Positions 1-7,317 of a stretch of 64,000 bases of DNA are shown here, piece after piece; position 1 is the stretch's first letter, and every line of letters starts with the position of its first letter. Below the pieces are notes generated by a model that was given only the letters and a program-made list of their open reading frames with translations, was not told where the DNA came from and made no database searches. Origin of the DNA: Cognataquiflexum aquatile (GTDB lineage: Bacteria > Bacteroidota > Bacteroidia > Cytophagales > Cyclobacteriaceae). Location of the stretch: NCBI RefSeq assembly GCF_003316845.1, contig NZ_QMIK01000001.1:992001-1056000 (forward strand), given 5' to 3'. The position numbers and the translations under genes are program-made.

Positions 1-622
1 ACTTTTCAGCTGTTTTCTCCTTCTCCTCCTCTGTTAATTTTTTTACAAAGGAATTCAGAAAAGAGGTAAGGTCATCTGGTTCTGAATTTCTTACCATAAA
101 GAAATACCTTTCCGCTACATCCCATTTTTCTAGTCTCGGAGTAACCAGAAATATATGTACTCCGGTAATCAGACCTTTGATTCTTTTCATTTGTTTTTTG
201 GTTGGCTTGATGTGGATTTTATCGTCCAGTCTTGCCACCTCATCAAGGACGTGATAAAGACATCTTTCCTGGGTTGGAGAGATTGCCCCCATATTCAAGG
301 CTATGACGATCAGTTCCATATCGTCACCGAGATTTTCAAGCTCACTTTCCGAACGGAAGTTATGGCCGGCTCCATTTTCAGCATTGAACACGTCCAGTCC
401 CAAGTGCAAGATCCTTGACCGCAGTTCCTTCATCATCATCTCCACTAAATGTTCAAGAAACCCCAAATAGTCCCCGCAGCTTAAACTTATCAAAAGAGCA
501 ACCTTACTTTCCTTATATTTTTCAATACAAGGAAACAGCATATTTAAATTATCAATTAAACCGATTTTGAAGCCCGTTTCATCCTGATGAGGCACCAGTT
601 CTAAAATTTCGTCGATTTGCAT
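1..622 (-). CDS. Unknown soluble protein, C-terminus cut by the window edge
   Basis: An open frame reads leftward from an ATG at 622 with no stop before base 1, giving at least 207 residues. The protein starts MQIDEILELVPHQDE and is largely helical and charged, with no signal peptide or membrane segment. It contains a Leu/Met-rich stretch around residues 45-70 (CGDYLGFLEHLVEMMMKEL) and a Lys/Glu-rich tail at the edge. I do not recognise the family. The continuous frame and normal composition make it a real gene. Nothing nearby gives a functional hint except that the adjacent genes are also accessory-looking. Confidence 0.7.
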   Translation of the reverse strand, partial: MQIDEILELVPHQDETGFKIGLIDNLNMLFPCIEKYKESKVALLISLSCGDYLGFLEHLVEMMMKELRSRILHLGLDVFNAENGAGHNFRSESELENLGDDMELIVIALNMGAISPTQERCLYHVLDEVARLDDKIHIKPTKKQMKRIKGLITGVHIFLVTPRLEKWDVAERYFFMVRNSEPDDLTSFLNSFVKKLTEEEKEKTAEK

Positions 623-1161
623 ATAGATTGGGTTATGTCTATTGCTATTTTATTAAACTTGATTAAGGTGTATACAATATACCTATTTTATTAAATCTAT
701 TAAATATTAAAGTGTAATTTTCTTGTTTTACAACCAGATAAAAAACCAGTTGGGTGGTGGGATCTAAAAAACACCAAATTCTTTTCTTTTAATCATTTCG
801 ATATTAGTAGGTCTTCAATTACTTTAATTTTTGTCCATCCTCCTCTATTCTAATTTCCTCTTTCGATAATACTCTCATCTCGGCATTTATGTTGTCGTTG
901 AGCCCGCTTTCAATTCACAAAAAATAAAAGGGGAATTTCAAATCCACAGCTGATGCAGTTGAGTTTTTGGACAAATGAGACCATGCCGACAATTCCAAAG
1001 ATTTGGGAGAGAATCAGGTGCGGAAAGCGATCAGCGAATGGATACATGAATTTTTTTAGCACTTTCAAGAAAAATATTTAATAGGTTGAATTTGGTCAGG
1101 CGCACAACCTCCTTCTGAACAGCAGCGTTACACCTCCTTGAAAACTAACTTTAAACAACAC
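623..1161. other. Intergenic region, no intact gene
   Basis: AT-rich spacer between a leftward and a rightward gene. No convincing open frame is present. Around 915-950 the pattern of an AAATAAAAGGGG stretch followed by TTTCAAATCC resembles bases 1942-1974, so a small dispersed repeat is possible. The stretch 950-1070 can be translated as a peptide broken by stops and may be a gene relic, but I cannot name it. Confidence 0.4.
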
Positions 1162-1518
1162 ATGTCACCACAAAAATTTTTGTCGAAATGGAGAAACAAA
1201 ATCGGTTCGCCTGTACGAAAGACCATCTTAGTACTTACCTTAAGTTTGGGCACTCTAGCTATGACAGAGGGGAATACGCTGCCTACATCTGACTCCATCG
1301 CCATTCCAGCTGAAGAAGTTCCCTTGGGGAAAGGCCTTGATTTTAAAGACCTACCCGAGTTGCCTTCTTTGACCTTAGTAGATAAAAATTTGAATACAAT
1401 AGCAAAATTCTATGGCGATTCTAAGGATATAAAGATAAGATTTGAGACGACCTTTAAAGAGGCGGTGTTTTTGATGGAGTACAACGGTCGCAAAATTTAT
1501 GTAATTCCGTCGAGTTAA
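1162..1518 (+). CDS. Small putative exported protein
   Basis: Predicted 118-residue protein. A basic N-terminus (KWRNKIGSPVRK) is followed by a hydrophobic stretch ending near LGTLAMTEG, which looks like a signal peptide or single membrane anchor. The mature part is short and ends in a beta-rich segment (EAVFLMEYNGRKIYVIPSS). An in-frame TTG at 1138 would add eight residues; I chose the ATG. A strong terminator follows directly, so it is a monocistronic unit. The family is not recognised. Confidence 0.55.
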   Translation: MSPQKFLSKWRNKIGSPVRKTILVLTLSLGTLAMTEGNTLPTSDSIAIPAEEVPLGKGLDFKDLPELPSLTLVDKNLNTIAKFYGDSKDIKIRFETTFKEAVFLMEYNGRKIYVIPSS

Positions 1519-1541
1519 TGACCTTAGCTTACCAGTATTTG

Positions 1542-1573
1542 AAGCGCAAGATGATTTCTTGCGCTTTTTTTTT
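1542..1573 (+). terminator. Intrinsic terminator after the small exported protein
   Basis: A perfect 10-bp stem (AAGCGCAAGA at 1542-1551 with TCTTGCGCTT at 1557-1566) around a 5-nt loop is followed by a run of T residues to 1573. It lies 24 bases after the stop of the upstream gene. Confidence 0.85.
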
Positions 1574-2046
1574 GTGGATACGACATTTGGGTGAAGTTTA
1601 GGACCTGATGCTGCGACTGGGTGGGATTTGCCTACCCTGCACCTTGCCTAAGGTTAATTCCGATATCGGAACCAAAGGGTTCATTTCCAAACGCCTTATC
1701 CTACCCTTTTATCCTTAACATCCACGATATATCGGGATGCTATTGGAAATAACTAGACAATTCGAACCTTTAAGATAATTCTCGGTGATTCGAATTACAT
1801 CCCGACAGCTGTAAGGGAACAATATGATAATAAAGCGTAGTTACAAACGCTTAGCGGATACGACATTCTACTTCCAATGAGGAGGGAGATAATCGCGAAT
1901 TGGTTCTGTTTTTTTGGGAGTGGGGCGGATTTCAAATCCCAAAATATAAAAGGGTGGAATTACAAATCCCACCCAGCGGGGGCAATCTATTTTGGTTCTA
2001 GAACTTTCAGGAATTCAAAGTATATTTAACTTTAAATTGGTAGAAA
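1574..2046. other. Intergenic region with short repeats
   Basis: No supported gene. A GGATACGACATT sequence occurs twice (about 1575 and 1856), and the 1942-1974 segment resembles 915-950. A TATATTTA sequence at 2021-2028 is a near match to the Bacteroidota -7 box and could drive the gene starting at 2047, but no well-spaced -33 box is visible. Confidence 0.35.
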
Positions 2047-2262
2047 ATGAAGAATATTTATCTTTTGTTAGGAACTATTTGTATTCTATTCTCAATTTAT
2101 TTTTTTTATGAATCAAGGGATATTTTTAGTGATTTGGCAATTCGGGGATTTGCAAAAACAAACATGTCCGACCTTATAAAACCCATTTTGATTTTGCTGC
2201 TAGGGTTTTTTTTTCTATTTATATATCTAAACCCTTTCAAATCCAAAAACCATGAAAGCTAA
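2047..2262 (+). CDS. Small membrane protein, two helices
   Basis: 71 residues with two hydrophobic segments (about 3-20 and 44-62) and a short basic C-terminus (NPFKSKNHES), so it is probably an inner-membrane hairpin protein. Its last 11 bases overlap the start of the next gene, which implies translational coupling. Family not recognised. Length and overlap make it a plausible partner of the exported helical protein that follows. Confidence 0.5.
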   Translation: MKNIYLLLGTICILFSIYFFYESRDIFSDLAIRGFAKTNMSDLIKPILILLLGFFFLFIYLNPFKSKNHES

Positions 2263-2848
2263 ATTATTGATTTTTATTCCGGTATTTATTTTCTTATTCC
2301 TGCCCAAAGTACAAGCAGAAAATGATGATTTCACTGAGAGTGTAACTAAGCTATTGTCTTGGTTTTCAGATATCGACAAGGTTTTAACCAATATCTCAGA
2401 CAAAGAAAAAATGAAAAGGATATACAGACAAATTGGATATGTATCAGAAGACATCGACAACATTGCCTTAGAAAAGGGACAGTTTGTAAATACAATATCT
2501 CGTCTAGATTCTCCTGTTAGTGATAAATCAATCCTAGAGTTAAGAAAATTGTCTACTGATATTACATCAGATTTAAATGCACTTTCAGGAAGATTATCTT
2601 ATATAAAGGCTGATCTTTCACAAACGGATCAGTCCCAAATTGATGAAGTCATACAACTAATCCGGAAAAATCTTTCAGATCAAAAGGCCCAAATAATGAT
2701 TAATATCGATTCAATGATCAATTCTGGAAATTGGAATATTACAGAATTAAAAAATGAAGCTGAAAAAGCCACCAAACTTTCCGAAAGCATCTCCAAGGAG
2801 GTTTTAATGGTCAAGACCAAAATTAAAGCAAAACTTGATTCAATGTAG
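2252..2848 (+). CDS. Exported helical (coiled-coil) protein
   Basis: 198 residues. A clear signal peptide (MKAKLLIFIPVFIFLFLPKVQA, cleavage after QA) is followed by a wholly helical, charged mature part without cysteines, with heptad-like stretches through most of its length (for example ISKEVLMVKTKIKAKLDSM at the end). The start overlaps the previous small membrane protein by 11 bases, so the two are probably co-translated. No domain is recognised; a periplasmic structural or scaffolding role is only a guess. Confidence 0.6.
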   Translation: MKAKLLIFIPVFIFLFLPKVQAENDDFTESVTKLLSWFSDIDKVLTNISDKEKMKRIYRQIGYVSEDIDNIALEKGQFVNTISRLDSPVSDKSILELRKLSTDITSDLNALSGRLSYIKADLSQTDQSQIDEVIQLIRKNLSDQKAQIMINIDSMINSGNWNITELKNEAEKATKLSESISKEVLMVKTKIKAKLDSM

Positions 2849-3182
2849 CTCATTTAAAACTTCCCTCAATCCTCCCTCACTCCCACCACCCTAAACTCAC
2901 CAAAAATCCTCGGATAGGTACACCAACAGCCCCGAAGCGGGCTGAATACTATTAACCCCGTGCAAGGTGTTTCTCCAATTCTCATACTTATACTAATTTC
3001 CATGCACCGCCGCTCGGGGATAAAATGGTGGGATCCAAGATATTTCGGTCACGAATCCCCTAAGAATGATAATCCTCAACACCGAAATGGTTGGAAAGTC
3101 CTCTTATGTTCCACCCAATGATAAAGACCATTTTGGTGAAGAACGATTTGACTTGGATAAGGCAATATTTTTTTCTCAACCT
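2849..3182. other. Intergenic spacer downstream of hsdM
   Basis: Spacer between two converging genes. It contains a GC-rich hairpin (CAGCCC at 2928 with GGGCTG, no T run), but neither a clear terminator nor a coding frame. A rightward frame from 3091 exists only because it runs antisense into hsdM. Confidence 0.35.
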
Positions 3183-4667
3183 CTATTTATTCAATGCCGC
3201 TAAAATCGTCCTAAAACTCTCCAATCCCGCCTCAAGATTTTCAATGATGTCATTTGCCAAAACATCAGGATCGGGAAGGTTGTCAAGGTCTGCCAATGAT
3301 TTGTCTTTGAGCCAAGTGATATCCAAACTGGTTTTATCCCTTGCTATGATCTCTTCATAAGTAAATTTCCTCCATCGACCTTCAGGATTGGATGCTACAT
3401 CAAATGTCTCTTTTCTCTTGTTTCTGTTTTCTGGCTTATAGCAATCAATAAAATCCCTTAAAACCTCAATGTTCAATGGATTTTTCTTTAAAGTATGGTG
3501 GATATTGGTCCTATAGTCATATACCCAGATTTCCCTTGTCCATGGATCTTTACTAGCAGGTTTGTTATCAAAAAACACCACATTTGCCTTAACGCCCTGT
3601 GCATAAAATATCCCTGTCGGTAACCTGAGAATGGTATGCAAATCAGTAGTCTCCAACAGTTTTTTACGGACTGTCTCTCCGGCACCACCTTCAAATAACA
3701 CATTATCGGGAAGCACCACCGCGGCCATTCCGGTCGTTTTGAGCATGGACCGGATGTGCTGTACAAAATTCAGTTGCTTGTTACTTGTGGTGGCCCAAAA
3801 GTCCTGACGGTTATAGGTCAGATCGTCCTTCTCTTGTTCTCCCGCATCATTGGTGAAAGTCTGTGAACTCTTCTTGCCAAAAGGCGGATTAGCCAAGACA
3901 TAATCATAAGTCATCGGTGATGCCGCAATCAATGCATCTGCGGGAGAAATAAAATTATCGCTTTCGATATCCCCGATATTATGTAAAAACAAATTCATCA
4001 AAGCCAACCTCCTCGTGCCGGCTACAATTTCATTCCCATAAAAGGTCTGCAACTTCAGAAACTTGTTTTGCTCTTTGTCAAGTTTGTTGTGTTCGACGAT
4101 ATAATCATAGGCTGCCAAGAAGAACCCACCTGTACCGCAACTTGGGTCAGCGATTGTCTTCATCGGCTTGGGCTGCACACATTCTACCATTGCCCGGATT
4201 AACGGCCTTGGGGTAAAATATTGCCCGGCGCCGCTTTTGACATCCTGCGCATTTTGTTCCAGGAGTTTTTCATAAATATCTCCCTTGACATCAGCACCCA
4301 TGACAAGCCATTGTTCACTGTCAATCATATCGATGATTTTAGCCAACATGGCAGGGTCTTGGATTTTGTTTTGGCTTTTGGTAAATATCTGACCCAAAAT
4401 CCCTTTGGCTGTGCTCAACTCCCGAAGCAGGGTGGCATAGTGGACTTCAAGTTCTGCCCCTTTTTTATTCGTTAGACTTTCCCAATTGTAGTCAGATGGG
4501 ATAGGCAATACCCTATTATGCGGCGGCTTGGCATATTCATCAGCCATTTTCAAGAAAAGCAAATAAGTCAGCTGTTCTAGATAATCCCCATATCCAACGC
4601 CCACATCCCGTAGTGGATTACAGAAACTCCAAACTTTACTGACTATTGAAGATGTATTGTTGCTCAT
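3183..4667 (-). CDS. hsdM: Type I restriction-modification, N6-adenine methyltransferase subunit HsdM
   Basis: 494 residues, usual size for HsdM. It transfers methyl from SAM to adenine in the sequence chosen by HsdS and forms the M2S core of the type I enzyme. The N-terminal helical HsdM domain (1-140) is followed by QYFTPRPL (149-156), SAM-binding motif I DPSCGTGGFF (174-183) and catalytic motif IV NPPF (260-263). It is the last gene of the leftward cluster, overlapping the upstream uracil-glycosylase gene by ATGA. It is separated from hsdS by three non-type-I genes, which is unusual because hsdM and hsdS normally adjoin. Sequence and motifs are intact, so it should be active. Confidence 0.95.
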   Translation of the reverse strand: MSNNTSSIVSKVWSFCNPLRDVGVGYGDYLEQLTYLLFLKMADEYAKPPHNRVLPIPSDYNWESLTNKKGAELEVHYATLLRELSTAKGILGQIFTKSQNKIQDPAMLAKIIDMIDSEQWLVMGADVKGDIYEKLLEQNAQDVKSGAGQYFTPRPLIRAMVECVQPKPMKTIADPSCGTGGFFLAAYDYIVEHNKLDKEQNKFLKLQTFYGNEIVAGTRRLALMNLFLHNIGDIESDNFISPADALIAASPMTYDYVLANPPFGKKSSQTFTNDAGEQEKDDLTYNRQDFWATTSNKQLNFVQHIRSMLKTTGMAAVVLPDNVLFEGGAGETVRKKLLETTDLHTILRLPTGIFYAQGVKANVVFFDNKPASKDPWTREIWVYDYRTNIHHTLKKNPLNIEVLRDFIDCYKPENRNKRKETFDVASNPEGRWRKFTYEEIIARDKTSLDITWLKDKSLADLDNLPDPDVLANDIIENLEAGLESFRTILAALNK

Positions 4668-5356
4668 TTTGCTAGGCTGAATGCGTTTAAATATTTTGAA
4701 ATGTATGTTTCTTTATTTTTCGATTTATACTGCATTATATATCTTGGATGTTCCAATCCTATTATTTTTTTAAAGAATCCGAATTGATTGTTTATATCTA
4801 TTAAAAACTTTTCATTTTTTCCAGTTCCCAAGCAATAGCATATCTCTGTATTTATCCCAAATGCAATTTGATTTTTAATGCTCTCCAGAATAAAGGTGAA
4901 AACCGAATCGGTTAGTTCTTTACTGTCATAATAATTATAATTAACCTCCTTACCTTTTTTTCCAGATGTAAATCCTAAAGGGCAAACAGAGTTGATATAA
5001 AATTTTCTATAAAATTCTTCTTCACCACCGAACTCATTTATGACTTCATACACATAAACCGAAGAAGGTTCATGGGCTAAATTGCCAACATAATCAATTC
5101 CGCAATTGGATATTAATCTTTTGGGGTCGGTAAATGGAATTCCTGTTAACCCTGCACCAAATCTTCCGGGATTTATCCCTAGGATCATATGTCTTGTATA
5201 ATTATCATTATAGTACTTCTTGTAAAATGCAGAAGAAGTTGACATAATTGATGGATTTTCCCTGAACGGGTTCATTATCCCAATATCTTTGGGTAAGTCA
5301 CCATTGAATTCAAGTAAATAATTAAAAGATATAATCTTATCAGCAAATGTTTCCAT
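4664..5356 (-). CDS. SMUG2-type uracil-DNA glycosylase family protein (DUF4918)
   Basis: 230 residues. The motif GINPGRFGAGLTGIPF near residues 58-73 is the SMUG-family motif 1 (GxNPGPFGxxQTGVPF), with the catalytic Asn in INP. EHPRYIMQYK near the C-terminus fits motif 2 of the bacterial SMUG2 group. Known family members excise uracil and other deaminated bases from DNA. The stop overlaps the start of hsdM by four bases, so translation is coupled to the methyltransferase. Its place inside a restriction operon suggests action on invader DNA containing uracil or modified pyrimidines, but a plain repair role cannot be excluded. An 11-bp C tract lies 18 bases upstream of the start. Confidence 0.75.
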   Translation of the reverse strand: METFADKIISFNYLLEFNGDLPKDIGIMNPFRENPSIMSTSSAFYKKYYNDNYTRHMILGINPGRFGAGLTGIPFTDPKRLISNCGIDYVGNLAHEPSSVYVYEVINEFGGEEEFYRKFYINSVCPLGFTSGKKGKEVNYNYYDSKELTDSVFTFILESIKNQIAFGINTEICYCLGTGKNEKFLIDINNQFGFFKKIIGLEHPRYIMQYKSKNKETYISKYLNAFSLAK

Positions 5357-5373
5357 TTCAAAAGATGAATTTA

Positions 5374-5384
5374 GGGGGGGGGGG
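5374..5384 (-). repeat. Homopolymeric C11 tract in the glycosylase leader
   Basis: Eleven consecutive G on the plus strand (C on the coding strand), 18 bases before the uracil-glycosylase ATG and within the 79-bp gap to the DUF262 gene. Tracts of this length slip in replication. Here it would alter leader length or spacing, not a reading frame. It is also a place where assemblies often err. Confidence 0.8.
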
Positions 5385-5435
5385 TAGAAATGGGTGAGCT
5401 TCGAATTTAAAATTGAAACGCTGATAAATATTCTG

Positions 5436-7229
5436 TTATGTTGTCCATATTTTTAAAGCAATTTCGGTTAACTGCTGGCCTCTTTTGTCAATGTGGGTAA
5501 ATTTAAAGTCACTTTGATTTCCCAATTCTGAGGTTATGAGAAGATTTGACTTTTTATAGCTTGCTTTCTTTTTTGCAAATGGGTTATTATAGGCCTGAAT
5601 ATTCAGAGCTTCGCCGAGAAGTGTCATATTTCCAATATAGTTAACGTATTTTTTATGTTTAATAACACTTTTATCTCCTAGATAGGTAACCCAATCACCA
5701 AACTCTTCCTTTGATTTTTTAGTATCGATTGTTTGGGGGATTATGTGTTCGAGGTGAACTTCATGAGCAGATGCAACAACAAGTTCTTCGGTATTTCCCC
5801 TTTTGAAATATTCGATTGTCTCCAAAACATATTTTGCACGATCAGTAAGCTTTCCTTTGAATTGATGCTTTGAAAAGCTTTCCTCAAATTCACTGTCACT
5901 GGGCATATATTCTTGTTCGATAATATGGCTTTTGACTTTATCCAAAATGTTTTCATCCCCGATCAAAGGAACTAATTTTGAAAAAATGTCATCGTTTTCA
6001 CTTGTTCTCCTTTCACAAATATGCCTCCTGAGCATCAATGTTTCTAGGAATTTTAAAACTTCAAGCTTGGTCTTTTCTGTATAATCATCATTCTTTAAAA
6101 AATGCATCAGGAAAATATAGGTTGGTTTTGATAATATCTTATTAAGGTTTCCTATTCTTCTATTTAGTTTTACCCTAGGAAATTCCTCAAAAGTAATTTT
6201 CCTGTAAGAAAGGGCTAAGGTTCTAATTATTTGAAGGAGTTCGATTATAGAAATTCGGGTTCTTATATTAGAATCTTCTTCGGTGCTTTCCCTCTCATTT
6301 AATTCTACTTCATCTAAATCATCTTCAATTCCAGAATCGTCACTGAAGTAATCGAATTCTCCTAATAACTCAGCTTTTTCAATATTCTTTAAATAAAACT
6401 TTTTGAATTCCGGAACTAGCATTGTCATGGTTACTTTTCGATGAAGCAGGGAGCAAATTAATTGCCTCAAAAAATCGTCAGTATCAATTTCATCCAAATC
6501 CATGATAATGTTCGACCATAGTTCTTTAACTTTTTCAAGTGTTTGATCTTGGTTTATTTTTGCAGCATGACCAAGAAGGAAATTTTTGATGATGTCAGTA
6601 GGCGAAAGCTTTAACCCCCGATTATTAATAGTTTCAAAAAGCTTGTAGGCATCCTGAGCCATTCCAACATCTAACCTGATTACCACAGCCACATTTGTCA
6701 GCTTATAAAAAAATCTATTGAGTTGGTCTAATTCTAAGTCGCTTAACCACCTAAAATAACTTTCATAAGCGGCTATAATTTTCTTGTTTGAAGCAGTGTC
6801 AATTTGGTTGGCTAGAATGAGGTTGGAAATATCTTTATTGTCTAAATCTCCCAAAATAAGCTTTGGTCTTTCAACTTCATCCAAACCTCGGCAAATACAC
6901 ATTTTTTTTATTTCGTCTGCCTTTTGACTTTTTTCTTTTAACCGATAAACATTTTCAAAGGCTTTTAAAAGAATGACAAGAGTCGTCATTCGCTGCTGAC
7001 CATCAACCAGTTCAGGTTTGTTGATTCCCCCTGTATGCAATAAAGTATGCAGAATAATTGTTCCAAAAAGATGACCATCACCATCTTTAAGCATATCAAG
7101 ATCCTCGTATAAGGCTGTATACTGATTATATCCCCATGCATAGCGGCGTTGATAGGATGGTACTATAAACTGCTCATTAGGTGTAGCAAATAGCTGAGCA
7201 ATGGTAAGTTTGTTGGGTGTTATGTTCAT
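5436..7229 (-). CDS. DUF262 + DUF1524 protein, GmrSD-like modification-dependent nuclease
   Basis: 597 residues. The N-terminal DUF262 (ParB/sulfiredoxin-like NTPase) domain shows VPSYQRRYAW (23-32) and DGQQR (76-80). The C-terminal DUF1524 shows HLEHIIPQ (about 492-499) and GNMTLLG (about 533-539), an HNH-type nuclease signature. Single-chain GmrSD relatives cut DNA with glucosylated or otherwise modified cytosine; related DUF262 proteins occur in other antiphage systems. An acidic Asp/Glu-rich linker lies mid-protein (FSDDSGIEDDLDEVELNERE, about 296-315). The start is the ATG at 7229; a TTG at 7256 would add nine residues. It lies within the type I operon, 88 bases after the TIR-EVE-KAP gene. 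Substrate is inferred from family only. Confidence 0.85.
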   Translation of the reverse strand: MNITPNKLTIAQLFATPNEQFIVPSYQRRYAWGYNQYTALYEDLDMLKDGDGHLFGTIILHTLLHTGGINKPELVDGQQRMTTLVILLKAFENVYRLKEKSQKADEIKKMCICRGLDEVERPKLILGDLDNKDISNLILANQIDTASNKKIIAAYESYFRWLSDLELDQLNRFFYKLTNVAVVIRLDVGMAQDAYKLFETINNRGLKLSPTDIIKNFLLGHAAKINQDQTLEKVKELWSNIIMDLDEIDTDDFLRQLICSLLHRKVTMTMLVPEFKKFYLKNIEKAELLGEFDYFSDDSGIEDDLDEVELNERESTEEDSNIRTRISIIELLQIIRTLALSYRKITFEEFPRVKLNRRIGNLNKILSKPTYIFLMHFLKNDDYTEKTKLEVLKFLETLMLRRHICERRTSENDDIFSKLVPLIGDENILDKVKSHIIEQEYMPSDSEFEESFSKHQFKGKLTDRAKYVLETIEYFKRGNTEELVVASAHEVHLEHIIPQTIDTKKSKEEFGDWVTYLGDKSVIKHKKYVNYIGNMTLLGEALNIQAYNNPFAKKKASYKKSNLLITSELGNQSDFKFTHIDKRGQQLTEIALKIWTT

Positions 7230-7317
7230 TTTTGTAACTTTTAAAAATATTGGCAATAATTATAAAGTACTATGCGGAATCATTTTAAGAGGTAAACTGT
7301 ACTTACTTTTGTGGACG

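Noticed and set aside
3091-3360. Rightward 89-residue frame at the end of hsdM
   Set aside because: It is mostly antisense to the hsdM 3' end and has no family features.
5374-5438. Fusion of DUF262 and uracil-glycosylase by slippage of the C11 tract
   Set aside because: The DUF262 stop (TAA at 5436-5438) lies before the tract, so tract length cannot join the two frames.
7230-7256. TTG start for the DUF262 protein at 7256
   Set aside because: An ATG at 7229 fits the usual N-terminus of the family directly before the DUF262 motif; the nine extra residues have no support.
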